Part shown: one piece after another, positions 63,932 to 64,000 of the stretch
Position numbering within the stretch: position 1 is the stretch's first letter
Layout: the number at the start of each line of letters is the position of its first letter
Source: Aquificota bacterium
GTDB taxonomy: Bacteria > Aquificota > Aquificia > Aquificales > Aquificaceae
DNA length: 64,000 bases
Assembly (NCBI GenBank): GCA_013153495.1
Contig: JAADEH010000009.1
Location: 39,809-103,808, forward strand
Direction: 5' to 3'
Made by a program: the position numbers and the translations under genes
Notes under the pieces: generated by a model
Database searches by the model: none
Told to the model about the DNA's origin: nothing
The model's input: only the letters and a program-made list of their open reading frames with translations

Positions 63932-64000
63932 CTGCCAATTCGAAAATCCTATTCAGTTGCCAAGGAGCCGGTAGCCCCGTAGGACTACATGGAAATTTTA
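63932..64000 (-). promoter_or_regulatory. Leader of CRISPR array 3 (cut by window end)
   Basis: The first 69 nt of the shared leader, including the GTAGCCCC...GGACTAC hairpin and, at the very edge, ATTTTA (the minus-strand TAAAAT -10). Only two or so differences from the other two leaders. Confidence 0.88.

Noticed and set aside
1..64000. tRNA, rRNA, riboswitch or insertion sequence
   Set aside because: I checked the intergenic gaps by eye, and none showed a cloverleaf, rRNA core sequence, known riboswitch core or transposase frame with terminal repeats.

Overview
The window looks like a dense, thermophilic Aquificales (Aquificaceae-type) chromosome segment. The clues are a five-subunit 2-oxoacid:ferredoxin oxidoreductase operon in the order E-D-A-B-G, a THEP1-type NTPase, an archaeal-type RNA ligase with its PIN partner, ThpR, a GyrA carrying inteins and lacking a canonical GyrA box, and short or overlapping gene junctions with functionally mixed operons. 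It is a bacterium with an outer membrane (BamA, SurA-like chaperones, small beta-barrel protein). No rRNA or tRNA gene was recognised. The species is not identified from sequence alone.

Layout. 1-13.9 kb: an NtrC-type regulator (cut by the left edge), the RNA ligase/PIN partner pair, purS-purQ, a 1630-codon gyrA with two LAGLIDADG inteins, ispA, murI, two SurA/parvulin-like periplasmic proteins, an EmrB-type exporter and dprA. 14.0-18.2 kb: porEDABG, interrupted by a Uma2-family nuclease-like gene, closed by a terminator. 18.2-28.7 kb, minus strand: a TrxB-like flavoprotein, AhpC, then serA-holB-ricT-rlmN-like-yvcK-nadB as one tightly packed operon, and copA. 28.9-31.7 kb: an unrecognised 336-aa gene beside CRISPR array 1 and its leader. 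31.7-51.0 kb: a lipoprotein, thep1-coaE, aroD, a CPBP protease, thiD, bamA, clpC, a tandem degenerate HepT-like gene with a PIN protein, an SDR, coaBC, thpR-purM, two unknown genes and mutS. 51.1-52.6 kb: CRISPR array 2. 52.6-62.4 kb: a radical SAM DNA-repair-type protein, pheA, bioA, hemerythrin, birA-purH, a potassium channel, an outer-membrane protein, ygfZ and a small gene. 62.4-64.0 kb: CRISPR array 3, whose leader runs off the right edge.

How parts work together. The por operon would make pyruvate from acetyl-CoA with reduced ferredoxin, as in reductive TCA cycle autotrophs. purS, purQ, purM and purH are scattered through unrelated operons, as is typical of Aquificales. The three CRISPR arrays (62 repeats, 59 spacers) share one 30-nt repeat family and a nearly identical leader of about 320 bp. 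They are read on the minus strand and have no cas genes in this window.

Most striking signals: (1) many operon-first genes have a near-consensus -10 hexamer only 5-9 nt before the start codon and no Shine-Dalgarno, suggesting widespread leaderless transcription, in two places with symmetric bidirectional -10 boxes; (2) repeat variants form ordered strata from old to new ends of the CRISPR arrays, and one array's oldest degenerate repeat supplies the stop codon of a gene; (3) a double-intein gyrase with one intein directly after the catalytic tyrosine; (4) a Uma2 gene translationally embedded in the por operon; (5) a HepT-like tandem duplication with both catalytic motifs lost, facing a lone PIN gene.
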